Part shown: positions 23,001 through 34,900 of the stretch, one piece after another
Position numbering within the stretch: position 1 is the stretch's first letter
Layout of the letters: every line of letters begins with the position of its first letter
Made by a program: the position numbers and the translations under genes
The notes under the pieces: model-generated
What the model was told of the DNA's origin: nothing
Seen by the model: only the letters and a program-made list of their open reading frames with translations
The model's database searches: none
Assembly (NCBI GenBank): GCA_903813345.2
Contig: CAIIXF020000009.1
Coordinates: 33,919,259-33,979,258 of the forward strand
DNA from: Owenia fusiformis
Taxonomy: Eukaryota > Annelida > Polychaeta > Sabellida > Oweniidae
DNA: 60,000 nt
Direction: 5' to 3'

Positions 23001-24569
23001 TGGGGCACTTGAAAAACCGTCAAATTAAGTAGACGCCAATAGGCCCAAAAACACAAAATCGCCAAATTGAAGACAAATACAGTATATATGTATAAAAATA
23101 TTCACCGATTCTTTGGTCTTCCTTTGATATTCTTTCTGAATCCAATGATATTGCAACATATCAGTGTAAATAAACAACCTGCAATGAATTTAAATAAGCT
23201 GAGTACTTGTTATATTACACTGTAGGTGATAGTCGAGCCCTACTATGTAAAGAGGACAAAGACGGGAGACTGCGTGTGAAACAGCTGAGTGTTGACCACA
23301 CTGTGGATAACCAAAATGAGTTACAGAGGCTAGCAGACCTAGGGCTGGATGTGGAGAAGATCAGACAGAACCGTCTTATAGGAAAGATGGAGTACACACG
23401 TAGTATTGGGGATTATCCTGTGAAAGGTGGATACAAAGAGATTGAATTGTTGAGGTAAAACTGTTATAATTGTATTTTGAGTTTATTTATGAAGAGCACC
23501 TTGAGTTATTTTGCAAGGATCATAACATCATAAATATTGATTTTTCCAATATCATCTTGATTTCCCTATAATCACCATTTATTTGATGAATTCACAACAA
23601 ATACAACTATGTAATTTAAAATGTTCAGCCAAAATAATTCTAATTTGATTTACCTTTTAGTACACTAATTATTAGGGATTTATATATTTCAGTGGTGCTA
23701 GTTCTGAACCTGTGATTGAGGAACCTGATATCCTCCAAGATGCAATCTCCTTAGAAGACAGCAGAGGTTTCCTTCTCCTTATGTCAGATGGTTTGTACAA
23801 ATCTCTGCAGGATGCGACTGGCAGACCTCGTGTCAATGCAGAAATTACCAGCCTTGTGGCCCGGGAATTTGGAATCCAAACGACATTGAATGGTATAGCA
23901 CAATCCGTTGTGGATAAGGTTGTAAGGATTCATCATGATGCTTTTATGACTGGAACACCCAATCAGAAATCAAAGACACAGAAACGTGATGATATGACAT
24001 TGCTTGTAAGAAATTTTAACTACCCTCTTCAGGCAATTGGAAGTCCGACCTACCTTCCTGCATCTATGCCCTACCAGGGAAGGACAAATACAAATGAACC
24101 CCTACATTTAACTATAGGGGACAGAGAGCCTCCCTCAGTGAATCGGAGCCTGTTCATGCGTACTAATGGAACTACTATATCTTCCACATTAACTGGAACT
24201 AATTACACAAACAATAGCACATCATCTAATGAGGACTCAAATCGTGGCAGCGGGGAACAACGATTTTTCTCGAAAAAGCGTAGTTTGCCTCTCGATGAAA
24301 AAGGAGAGATAGAGGGTTATGTGGACTTTGGGAATTATTTCAGCGCATTAGAAGCCATGGATCCTACAGAGCGTGAGCAGTTTGAAGAGGAAGTGAAGGT
24401 ACGGCCAAATTATGAACCAATCAAAGAGGAGCCAGAGAGGTCAGAATCCATTGAAGAAGCTGATGGTTCTGGAGGAGCTCCTGTGCCAGACACTGGGTTT
24501 GCTGAGGAACCCAAGACACCAGATGATGAGATAGCTGCCCCATTGACCACTACTAAAATAGAGCCATGA
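20080..24569 (+). CDS. TAB1: TAK1-binding protein 1 (TAB1), PP2C-fold
   Basis: Seven coding exons: 20080-20136, 20895-21037, 21235-21388, 21605-21691, 22448-22586, 23226-23454 and 23693-24569. Phases match throughout and give 561 residues (human 504). Seen: SWTDDLPVCHESGVG (26-40), LYGVFDGHDG (74-83), AELLLGQLEG, LAEKAHLEGQ, KKLYVANVGDSRALL (186-200), EYTRSIGDYPVKGGY, LLLMSDGLYKSL (297-308), KRDDMTLLVRNF (367-378) and, near the C-terminus, YVDFGNYF (479-486), which matches the TAK1-binding YVDFAEFYRLW of human TAB1. Known role: binds and activates TAK1 in TGF-beta, BMP, IL-1 and innate signalling, and binds p38. Vertebrate TAB1 is a pseudophosphatase. This protein keeps acidic residues at the canonical PP2C metal positions (see findings). 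The C-terminal 80 residues are acidic and longer than in human. Introns 1 and 5 hold repeats. Confidence 0.95.
20380..20540. repeat. Degenerate ~20-bp repeat in TAB1 intron 1
   Basis: Repeated variants of CCCAATCATCCAAAT, AATGGTCTGAGTCC, CCCATTAGTCTGAA and CCCAATCGTCTGATT. Unit length is loose (about 17-25 bp) and divergence is high. Looks like an old tandem array. Confidence 0.45.
22735..23082. mobile_element. 348-bp MITE in TAB1 intron 5
   Basis: The ends are inverted repeats: CTGTATTCGTCTTTAATTTG on the left, against CAAATTGAAGACAAATACAG on the right. TA lies at both borders, as for mariner/pogo-type elements. CGCCAAATTRAA subrepeats flank an open frame of 68 codons (22826-23032) that resembles no transposase I know. 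Confidence 0.6.
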
Positions 24570-24576
24570 AACTTTG

Positions 24577-24582
24577 AATAAA
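24577..24582 (+). terminator. Possible TAB1 polyadenylation signal (proximal)
   Basis: AATAAA lies 8 bp after the TAB1 stop codon. A second AATAAA at 25250-25255 is the better placed candidate for a longer 3' UTR. Confidence 0.3.
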
Positions 24583-24649
24583 GGACACTACATGCCTATT
24601 ACATTACAGTAGAACCTGTATATCTGAACACATATTTCAGTCCCATTTT

Positions 24650-24806
24650 TATGTCACCACCAGAAGTTGTGATATATTGTTAGTTTTCAACTGTTTTGTG
24701 GCTGGTGTTCGATGGTTGATGATTGGTGTTTGGTGTCTGTAACAGTGTTCAGTGTTTAGCATCTGTAACAAATTACAGGTGGTGACATTTTGCATGCCTT
24801 GTTTTA
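24650..24806 (-). mobile_element. GTCACCACC-family MITE, copy 1
   Basis: Bounded by ATGTCACCACC and GGTGGTGACAT, with GGCATGCAAAATGTCACC on the complementary strand at the far end. Related copies are at 29742-29897 and 43238-43357, a partial one at about 36985-37065, and one interrupted by a satellite at 39707-41530. The core holds degenerate TTGGTGTTYG repeats. Confidence 0.6.
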
Positions 24807-25249
24807 AACTGCATTTTAAACCATTTAAAAAACTGGAATGTGAATACTGGGTATTCCAAATTTGGACAACATGTACTATACTAGATTGTGAGATTCTGGT
24901 CGCTACTTAATAAAAGCTAAATGGTCAAGGAATCAACCTTACATTTTCTGGTTTTGACAATGTTTTTTCAAAAATGTAACTTTTTAATATGTGTAGATTA
25001 GATACTACATAGTACATGTAGTTTTATGTACTTTATATCTGCTATATGTGTAACACATGTGTAACCAACAAAATATAAACATTTTATACACAAAATTACA
25101 TGTTTTTAAAATCCTTCCATTACCTGTTTAATGGTAGAATCAGATAATTTTCAAAAGCAACTTAACCTTTTTTAAAGAACTTGATTTCATGATTCTCTAT
25201 TTTAAGATATTTATAGATCAGATTTGCTTTTATGGAAGTTTGAATATTG

Positions 25250-25255
25250 AATAAA
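25250..25255 (+). terminator. Possible TAB1 polyadenylation signal (distal)
   Basis: AATAAA about 680 bp after the TAB1 stop, at the end of an AT-rich tract. It is followed by sequence that soon becomes repeat-derived. Confidence 0.3.
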
Positions 25256-25647
25256 ATCTATCTACTGAGGAAGAAAAAACAAAAGGGACCAACAGCAATT
25301 TTGATTGGATAGTTGGTTTTCAATCAAAGGGTTAAAGCCTACTATCACTCATTCAAAAATGAAAACAATTGAAAACTTAATTGTTTACAAGTATTTTCGT
25401 CATGGCTTGTATAAAATTACACAGAAACGATGCATTTCAGTATGTAAACATAATTAGTTAAAAATTAACTAAAAAATATTTTTAATTCAAAAATGACGTT
25501 TGTAGTCCACACTGAGGGCTCGTATAACCCACACATGAGACTACTAGTAGTCTCAGCCCAAACCTAGTGTTTTCGCGTGCAATGACTGCAAATAGTCTAA
25601 AAGGTTGATTTGGTGCCTAGACATTCATTTTCTACATGTTAGAAATA

Positions 25648-25952
25648 CAGTAAAACATGTGTAAGTAAAACACCTTTGGTACCTATAATAGTATTTCTCT
25701 TACAGAGATCCATTTACAAACAGCGACTACCGGAGTAACCCACTGTTTTATGATCAACTCATTTAAATATGAATGGAATAGTGGCAGGTACTATACATAT
25801 TAAAATGAGTTGCCAATAAAACAGTAAGTTAATCCGGTAGCCGACAGGCGTTCGCGAATACAAGGTTAGTCAATAGGTTATGGGACTAAAAAAATGTTGC
25901 CCTAACGGAGGTGTTCCATTTATAGAGGTGTTCCACTTTACAGGTTTTACTG
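25648..25952. mobile_element. MITE-like element with CAGTAAAAC ends and a 120-bp internal hairpin
   Basis: Starts TACAGTAAAACATG and ends GGTTTTACTG, with GAGGTGTTCCA repeats at the right. Inside, 25724-25843 is a long inverted repeat: CGACTACCGGAGTAACC and AACTCATTTAAATAT pair with AATATGAGTT-like and GGTTAATCCGGTAGCCG-like arms around a ~30-bp loop. A second element with the same ends is at 31602-31746. It lies between TAB1 and DHRS11. Confidence 0.5.
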
Positions 25953-26458
25953 CAATGTGTTTTCCCGTTTTTGAGTCAACACAATGATACCACACATTCT
26001 CAGATTATGCCGCACATATTTGAAAAAACGTAAAACACAATTGTTGGTGCAATGTGAACTTTCGCTTACATTTTCACACGCATGCAGTTTAAAAGGAATA
26101 AACATAAATCTATCTTTTGTTTGTAAAATCAGGTCTATTGTTGGACTTTGACATTACACTAACACTACACGCTTGTTTTACCTACATTGATAGGACAGAA
26201 TTCCGCGTCCTTGTATTACTGGTCTTCTAAATCACTACAGGTAAGAAGTATTCTGCTACTGGACAGTGTCGATTGTATTGTTAATCGCAAGACACCTTTA
26301 ATTTCAAATTGTAGTTATTTCTATATATTTTATTTCTAATTATCATTGCAAATATGAAACATTTATAAATCTCCCAGCGGTGTATGAATGTTCATAGTAA
26401 TATTTACAGTGTGACACAAGATATTTATAGAATTCCCGAGAATGATTTCTGGTTTAAG

Positions 26459-29375
26459 ATGGACCGTTGGAGTGGAAGAGTTGCTCTTGTTACGGGAGCG
26501 AGCAGTGGTATTGGAGCTGCTGTCTCTGAAGATCTCGTCAAAGCTGGGGTGAATGTCATTGGGTGTGCAAGACGTGTCGACAAAATACAGGTTCGTTGAA
26601 AATGAAGTTACAGAAAACTCCAGGAACTTCTTTATTAATAAGTATTCTTAAATATCTCATATACATACTTGACCTGCACACAATGATAATAGCAGGTTAC
26701 CGATTTTTTATCAATTTTAGCCTAGTAGGTAATGAAGCAAGTGAAAACCTGTAACTGTGTTCATGTTGGATAGACTTATTTGTCTTTAGACCAATCATTG
26801 GGTAATCTTTAGCGTAAGTTTATGACTGTAAATGGCTATTAAAATGGTTTATCATCCGAAATATCTGAACAACATCTTAATAGTGAAGTTTCAAATTAGT
26901 TCTGGTAGCTTCCTGGTACACTTCTTTGCAGGCATTAGCTGACAAACTAAAAGGTGAAAAGGGGAGCTTGACTGCTATGAAATGTGACCTTAATAACGAA
27001 GATGAGATCAAAGCCATGTTTGAGGTTATCAACAAGGACCACGGAGGTGCAGATATCTGCATAAATAACGCTGGTATTGGCAACTATGCTCCCTTATTGG
27101 AAAGCGAGACCAACAGATGGAAGCAGATGCTCGATGTGAGTCGCCTGAACAATGTTACTTTTGTTGTTTCGTGTTGTGAAAATAAGAGGGGTTGGGGTAG
27201 AGGACGGACGTAATTTAGAAGTGGCTTGAAATTGGTTCTCAATTTTTAAACATCCACCATTGATTGACTGATAACTGCAGTTCCCGTAATTTTATTTGCA
27301 GTTGAATATTCTTGCACTGTGCATCTGTACCCGCGAAGCTGTAAAAGGAATGAGAGCACGGGGGGTGGATGACGGACACGTTATACATGTAGCCAGGTAA
27401 TGAAATATAGGTTTCTTAGTAGGTGTCTTTTAGGCAGAGAAGGAACGAACGTTTCCCATGAATGAGAGTCCTCAAAATAATTATCCAACGCAAACTTAAT
27501 TAAAGAGTTTGCAAGGTATATCTGGGAAAATTTGAAACTGTTACATCTTATTTTACCAAACTAACATGCACTTTCATGTGGAAAGTAGATTACTTAACGC
27601 CTTTTCTGACCAAAAACTAAAATAAACTAAAAACCTATATAAAAATGTAATTAGGAACTCATGTCAATGTCAGCCTATTAAGAGACGGAACACCAACCTC
27701 TTTATATTGAACATTTATTTGTAGTATGGATGCACATCGCATGTATTCCGACCCCGCCGAGCACTTCTATGCAGCTACCAAACAAATGGTGAAAGCCCTA
27801 CTGGAAGGACATAGGAACGAACTGAGGACATTGAAGTCTCATATTAGAGTTTCGGTAATCATTTTATGTTGTTTAAAATGAAATTAATTAATATTTGAGT
27901 ATCATTTTGAATTACAACTGAATGTTCATTGAAAAACGTGTCGCTGAAATAAATGATATGATTGATTGCAGACCTGCAAACTTATCGTTTTTACATATGT
28001 GACCTTTAAGATTTTATCAACGGTTTTTTGCGGAACTTAACCTTGGTTTTAGTTATTGTATTGAACACGATGTAATGAGCTTGAAAAATATGAAAAGTGA
28101 TCAATATGACATACTTAACTTAGAATGTTAAGTACGTTTTTTCATGAAGATTAATACAACAATTTAAGCACACCATTGAAAAGATATCATTGACAAAATC
28201 ATTACAGAAACGTACCCTTTTAAAAATGTTTATCGAAAAACAATATTTAATCTTAGTCTACCGTTTTAAAAATCTACTGGTAAAAATAACCGAATTTGAG
28301 AAAAATCGACCACAGAACTACCGTATTTAAAGAATAACATATTTCACATTTTTGTGACAGGCATGTCAATGTTAGGATAGAGGCTCTTAGAATCACTGAT
28401 ATAGTTCTATATTGTGCAGGTATCTATACAATTCAACGGACTTTTAATGAACTTTTGTAGGAGGTATGTCCTGCAATGACTGAAACAGAATTCGTTCTAC
28501 AGGGAGGGCCAGAAGGAATGTTTGATGACCAGTACTCAAAATACAAGGTGAGCCTTGAAACTAAAATTCATTCACAAGTTACTGATTCAGCTTTCTACAT
28601 TTGAATTGTTTAAATTAATCACATAACTCTAAGTGATTCTTTCATTTCTTATTTGTCATTTCAAATACCATATTTCAATGCTACAAAAATAATGAAACAC
28701 TTTACATGAATGACTATACATTGAATATTCATCTCCGATTCATTGTCTTCTCTCTTTGTTACTATTGCCCCATATCAGCATATGAATTTGTAAAAAATGA
28801 GAAATCTGAATATTGAATACAAAGATCTATAACTTCTTTTCTTGATTCTGGTAATGATCTTTTGGTGTCATATCAGGTTCTGGAAGCCAGAGATATATCA
28901 GCTGCAATCCTTTACATGTTGTCTCAACCAGCACATGTCCAGGTATGGAAATACAAAGTATTGAAATAATATTGTCTTCATTATTTCATTTCTAATCTGA
29001 GGAAAAACAATCAGCTGTTCCAACTATTGAAATCATATGAAATTCATAAAATTGGACAGTGCAAATAGCCATCTTGACGTGACCTTTTTAGCACATGGTT
29101 CTAGTAAGGGATACACACAAAGCTATTTTATATATTATGAGGCATATATGTCATTTAGAGTTCAACAAATTGATAATTATTGTCAAACTTTAGGCACATG
29201 TTACTTTTGTTTTGATTTACAAATTATCTTGAAAATGCAGTCGAAGTCTAGAATTAGATACATGTATTTAATGTGTTATATTGAATTAAAAATACATGTA
29301 TTGTTAATATTTGTTCTTTTGTTTTAATTCTAGGTTCATGATGTCCTTGTGAGACCTACAGAACAGGTGCTCTAG
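26459..29375 (+). CDS. DHRS11: DHRS11-type short-chain dehydrogenase/reductase
   Basis: Seven coding exons: 26459-26590, 26932-27135, 27302-27396, 27725-27854, 28461-28547, 28877-28942 and 29334-29375. All phases agree, giving 251 residues (human DHRS11 260). Seen: nucleotide-binding TGASSGIG (12-19), ARR after the second strand (a basic residue there favours NADPH), NNAG (89-92), catalytic Ser144 in HVASMDAH, YAATK (Tyr159, Lys163), ICTREAVKGM, DGHVIH, and the C-terminal VRPTEQVL, nearly identical to human MRPTEQVT. The usual PG after the active-site helix is PA here (CPAMTET). Known role: cytosolic NADP(H)-dependent reductase acting on 17-keto/hydroxysteroids and dicarbonyls; the substrate in this animal is unknown. 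The start was chosen at MDRWSGR to match MERWRDR. An in-frame ATG at 26384 would add 25 residues. Ser144 is assembled across an exon junction. Confidence 0.93.
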
Positions 29376-29436
29376 ATACGCTAGGTGACGCATGTTAAGC
29401 ACATTGCATAGTCAACAAATTAAGATGGGACTCTAA

Positions 29437-29442
29437 AATAAA
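29437..29442 (+). terminator. Likely DHRS11 polyadenylation signal
   Basis: AATAAA 62 bp after the stop codon, the nearest hexamer to the DHRS11 3' end. Confidence 0.45.
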
Positions 29443-29741
29443 GAATTATAGGCATTTGGATATATTCATGCATTCTTCTTAGGCCCAGCCTTTTCAATAA
29501 TAAAGAAAACATTGATAGTAAGAGGCTCTGGGACATTTTTTGACACAGTCATCTTCTACTTCTAGGTAGTCTAAAGAAGTGTCGATGAAATCTCAACTAA
29601 TTTGAGTCCTTCACAAGTGTACGTAAATAAAACATCATAAGTAAATATTTTAAAAAACAAATTTATTAACAAATAAAAGTAACAATTTTCATAAGATTTA
29701 CGCTATGTACATGTGTGATATGTGTTGTACAACAGACATAA

Positions 29742-29897
29742 TAACAAGGCATTAACATGCAAATTGTCACCACCTGTCATTTGTTACAGATGCCAACCAC
29801 CAAATGCTGACCATCAAACACCAATTGCCAAACACTGTCCACAAAAATGTCGGAGACTTTAACAATATGTCACCATTTCTAGTGGTGACATAAAAAT
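29742..29897 (+). mobile_element. GTCACCACC-family MITE, copy 2
   Basis: Begins near AACAAGGCATTAACATGC and TTGTCACCACCTG. Continues with TTGTTACAGATGCC and a degenerate CCAACCACCAAATGC stretch, and ends TATGTCACC, then GGTGACATAAAAATG. It lies just beyond the DHRS11 3' end. Confidence 0.6.
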
Positions 29898-30626
29898 GAA
29901 AATATTTCAGTAAAATCTGTCCCATGGAACATTCACTACTGGTAGTTATTAAACAAACTGTGTCCCATTCACTTTCAGGTCCATGTACCCTCTCTGTGAG
30001 GAACATGAATACCTATTTACAAGGAACATTTTGGCCAGTTGGGAGGTATATCCACAAATACATGTTTTACTGTAATATTATCCACTACTCTGTTAATTCT
30101 AGATTACTTTCTTTTTACTTTTCTTATTTTTTCTTAGTCTTATTTTCCTTTTTGACTTTGTCCTAAATAGCGACTCATATAGTATCACTTCTATAAAATA
30201 AGGAAAGTGAAATGTGATTTTTCATCAAAATGATGATCATGTTTAATAATGTTCAAAATGAAAACACAAGGACCAGTATCCCAAGCATATTAATGATAAT
30301 ATGGATGTTCCAAATATATGCATTATGAAGCATTTACAACATGTATATCTCTTAAAAGTCTTCAACTTTTCATTTTTTCAATCAATTACTCAATATTTCA
30401 AGATTGAAGTATCAAAATTGTTATGCACTATATGCAAATCATTAATTTAATTAACATTTACACATTTGGCCCGTATCCAGTTTTTGCCAAGGATGGGGTT
30501 CACTTTTCAAAATATTCCAAAAAATCTTCTCTTGAAATAGACCACAACCGCCCCTTTTAGTTAACCTGGTCCCTGATATGCAGATGTAAACATATCTGTT
30601 CTTGTATCTGATATATTCCATGCACA

Positions 30627-30766
30627 TGTTCATTACAGAATATCAAGGTTAAATACTGTATAACCATTGTTTTAATGGTTTATTTAGTGAATTGGCTGTT
30701 CATTACAGAATATCAAGGTTAAATACTGTATAACCATTGTTTTAATGGTTTATTAAGTGAATTGGC
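30627..30766. repeat. Tandem duplication of a 70-bp unit
   Basis: TGTTCATTACAGAATATCAA and the 50 bp after it occur at 30627 and again at 30697, differing at only one or two bases (TTTAGTG/TTAAGTG). Two nearly identical copies point to a recent tandem duplication. Confidence 0.85.
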
Positions 30767-31601
30767 CCTTTCAAATATTTTTTGAAAATGTTCAACTCAA
30801 TAGATTGGATACATTTTTAATGTAGGCAGATAAGCAAAGCGAAAACCTATTACTCTGAAACAAGTAGAAGTTTTGCAGTGTTCAAGTTATACTGTACATG
30901 TATGTTTCTATTGTTTCACTTTAACAGGATTGAACTTCATCAATTGTGTAATAAGTAAAAAAAATCCAAGTTCTTTAATACTACTAGTAAGTCTTGTTAT
31001 GGATAGTGTCCAGTTGACAGTTGTAGAAAAACAGTTAATTTTGTTTGGATGGCAAACCAACATTTCTTTATATGGCAGATATATGGGGGACTAAGAGGGG
31101 TCAAACCAGAACAAAATAATGTAATTTCCCCAACTTTTGACATTTGGACACCATCCCATAAAGTTATGAATTTAAAGTGATAAATATGAAAAAAATAAAC
31201 TCATTTTAAAAAGCACTCCAACACAATTATTTTGTGTTGTAAACCTTCAAAGTCCACTTTTTAATCTCAAACATATCTGGTTTCTCTTAGTCTGACAGTC
31301 GACATATAAATATATTAGCAGCCAAAATTCTAAACTCAGCACTGTAGCTTTAAAAAGATGACAACCCATTTGTACTGTACACTGTAGTTTGTACATGTAC
31401 CTTGATAATCTTTGCTATACTATATTGATCTTTTATATACTCTCGGTTATGGTAAATCTTAAATCATCTCTGATACAATTATAAAATACCCGTCAAATCC
31501 TGCATAGATATTGTATTCAAATTAATAAATAAAAATACTTATTGAACGTCTTCCCCCACAAAAAAAAATACTAGTTATGACTGTTCACTTTTATTGAAAT
31601 A

Positions 31602-31746
31602 CAGTAAAACATGTCTAACCCAAATGCCACTGGAACTGGACAAAAGTGTTCAGATTGGCAGGTGTTCACATCTCAAGGTTTTTTAACATGGTTATCTGAA
31701 ATAAGTGTTTACATTGAGAAGCGTTCAGAATAAAAAGGTTTTACTG
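31602..31746. mobile_element. 145-bp MITE with CAGTAAAAC / GTTTTACTG ends
   Basis: Starts CAGTAAAACATGTCTAACCC next to a TA and ends AAAGGTTTTACTG. The interior has AAGTGTTCAGATTGG and AGGTGTTCACA motifs shared with other repeats in this window. The right border is CA instead of TA, so the duplication is imperfect. Confidence 0.5.
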
Positions 31747-31903
31747 CAGTCCATTTACTCACAGACAATTTATAGTTGGAGTTCACCAGTGAACAGCTCT
31801 AGCTTGCCAAATGGAATTTCAGGGCAATTACAATGTTCTTTTCCTAAATTGGCTGAAAAAATCAACTTGTATGTATCAAAAAAAAACAGGAATGACACTC
31901 AGC

Positions 31904-34900
31904 TCAAACCCTGGCAGTAAACAGATTATACTGGTTTTTTAAGAACTGTGAAATTACTAAAATCTGCCAGATGTAGATGTACACAGTGGTCCCAAATCTA
32001 ATGAGACCAGATGGAATGATCGGCCATAGCACCATGGAGAGCATCATATATATCACATTTGTTTTCATCCCGCTTTTAAGAGATATCCATTCATTATGCA
32101 GAATATGCCTGAAATACATAATTTCAACATAAGAGTAAATTGCAATCTCCCACCTGTCACCATCTGTCCATTGGTCAACAATAGTGACACTTTTTTGAAT
32201 TATTCATTTTACATCTAAAAAATGGTTCAGAAAAATCTCAATGAAAGTGTTATACAAGACCAGGTCTCTTACAATGGATTCAATTCAATACATTAGCTAG
32301 TTGTTACTGAGAGAAAATGTATAATGCACTTACTTTCTTTTGAAATCGGACGATCGAAACAAAATATACAGGGTCTGGGCCTCATTAGCTGTCAATGCAA
32401 TACAATGTGTGATAGTGATGACAGCAGCAAGTGTGTTTGTTGCGATGAAAGACTTCGCAAAGACTGCAATCAACATGTACGGGACAGCAAGGCAGCCCCA
32501 TAGAACTTCAATCCAACCTATCACCCCAAGTGGCTCAAACTGCAATCAAATTAAAACATATTTTGAATTGTCACAATTTTGGTAAATCTAGAATTATTTG
32601 GCTCATCCTATCTATTCTTACCTGTTTTCTATTAAGCAAAAACAAAAAACTTCTTTAATGTGTCATTATTTTGAGAAATTTGAACATTATTACGTCTCTA
32701 AATCTATTTCAATATTATCATGAGCTTAGCCAGGCACGGTCTGCTCAAGATATTTATTCACATGAGACAGAAGTCCAACTGTAGTCTCGTAATACACATT
32801 TTCCTCGTGTATTTACATTTGTCTCTTGCCCACTTTTAGATCCTGGCTTTGCATTATCAATTATTTTTCATATGTTAATTTGGAATTGTAAAAACAAATA
32901 TTTTAATTTTTCAAGAACAGATTATAGCTAGATTATTCAATATAACAAACCTGATGGGTATAAAGGTTAACTTCAGTTACATTAAATCCCCCAATGACTG
33001 TGTACTTCATAAAAGGGAGGAACATGTCACTGTACTTCCAGAATGCCAATAAGGCGAGAGAAAATCTGGGGCAATCTGGAACAAAATCAATATATAGCTC
33101 TACAAAATAGTTTTATGAAATGCCTGGTCTCAAAAATATGTACATGACAGGCTGTCAGCTTAACTGATTCTAAATTCTTCTTTTTCGCAATATTTTCGGA
33201 TTTTCAGAATCAAAGTAAAATGAATCAATCACTGGTGCATAAAATAATCATGGAGACAAGCTATCAATAGCCATAGAGAGTAATAAATGATCCAAATCTA
33301 AAGTCAGTAATGGCATATTTTCAATGTCCCTTTTAAGCTGTCATACCAAATTTTAAGTTGCCATACCAAACCAAATTCCAACTTAATTTAGATGTTCACA
33401 TTTAAACAGTACCACTATCAAAAAAAAACATTTTAAGGCTCACAATACTGAGAAAACTTACAAGGAATCCAGATCATCAATAGATGGCACCGCCAGGAAA
33501 ACATTTGCTGAAAAGATAAGTATAAAATTAGCAGGGAATGAAATGAACAGGAAAATCCAAAATGAGCTTTTTATTTTTTGCTATATATTGGTGAATTCCT
33601 ACCACCTTTGAGAAAATTCAAAATAACTTGAAAATTGTATCCTCATTATACAAGGACAGATTGCCTTTTCATGAATATGGTTCCAAGACCTGGTTTCGTT
33701 CTGGAATTTGCACTAAACCTATAAAAAAGTACTAACCCGGTAATCCCAAAAATCTGTCGGAATGTCAGGTCCAAAGTCCCGATGAGCATACAGTGATGTC
33801 ATAAAGACTCGAAGATGGACTGGGTTCTCCATTCCAAACACTGTTTTCAAGTCTTCTTCATTTAGGTGTTTCAATAGTGAACCATCTAGAAATGATAAAA
33901 TATGTTGTATCCAACATTAACCAATATTGATATCTACAAGGTAATAAAACGAGAAACGATCTGACATTGGGTTTATCTCACGATAAAAAATTCAAATTCA
34001 GCCGCATATAAGGCTGATAAACAATTTTTTGAATAATATGACTAAATCTCCATTATAGCACTAGCTGTCATTGTACAGATTGTGGGATGAACTTATATAT
34101 CTAAGCAGAATCGTACCAATCTGATTTGTCTTAAATGCTTCCCCATACAATTTAGGAGCCCAGGGACCTAGGCCTTCGAGCCAACTCTGAACATCGTCCA
34201 CAGTCCATTTATTTACTGGGTTCTCTGATATCTTCTCTGTCGATTGGCTTACCCAGTAGACAACTAAAAATATTGCAAGTAAGATCACTATGGCTGCACC
34301 AGTCAATGTCAGACACTGTTTGCAAAATGTGATTCCATCATCAATAGCTTGTTGGTTAATGTTAATATTTTGATTTATGCGTTGCTCAGCTAGGGGCTGG
34401 AACTGCATAAGCCCCTGTTCGTGTTGCCTTTGATGTTGATATGCACTTTGTTTCAAAAGTTCATCAAATTTCTTCACAGCAGTTTGGTTTGTAGGATCAG
34501 TATCAATTTCTGCAATTCTGTGCTTTAAGTCATCTGGATGTGATCGGCTTATTGTGGATCTAGAACATAGTAAAATATTGTAAATTACAATAAGAAAGAA
34601 CTATTGCAATTGACAAAGTAATAAGGCTGCATTTATAAATCATATAAACTGCTAGGAATTTTTTAATTAAACAAAACATAACAACATGTGTATAGATTTG
34701 TGGACATGACACCTACATGTATATGGGTATATATTTGACCACATTTAAAAATGTAAATAAAAAATGCTGACTCCTTGAAAGTTTAACACAATATGACACT
34801 TGCTGAACCATAATTTGTCTCATATGCACAAACTTAATATATAAGGGCCTTATGTGTCTTTCAGGCTTATTGTACAAACAAAATTGTTATCTTTTCTCCA

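Larger units (their letters stand above)
29898..31903. other. Convergent DHRS11-BFAR spacer, no gene seen
   Basis: AT-rich DNA with no exon-like frame. It holds the 70-bp duplication (30627-30766), a CAGTAAAAC MITE (31602-31746) and, at about 30467-30560, a patch resembling dispersed repeats also at 47.2 kb and 50.7 kb. On the minus strand, the BFAR 3' UTR must begin at 31903. A reverse AATAAA is at 31590-31595. Confidence 0.45.

Noticed and set aside
23215-23397. Minus-strand frame MYSIFPIRRFCLIFSTSS
   Set aside because: Antisense shadow of TAB1 exon 6.
26384-26458. Upstream in-frame ATG for DHRS11 (25 more residues)
   Set aside because: MDRWSGR aligns with the MERWRDR start of the family, and the extension is not signal-like or conserved. 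It remains possible.
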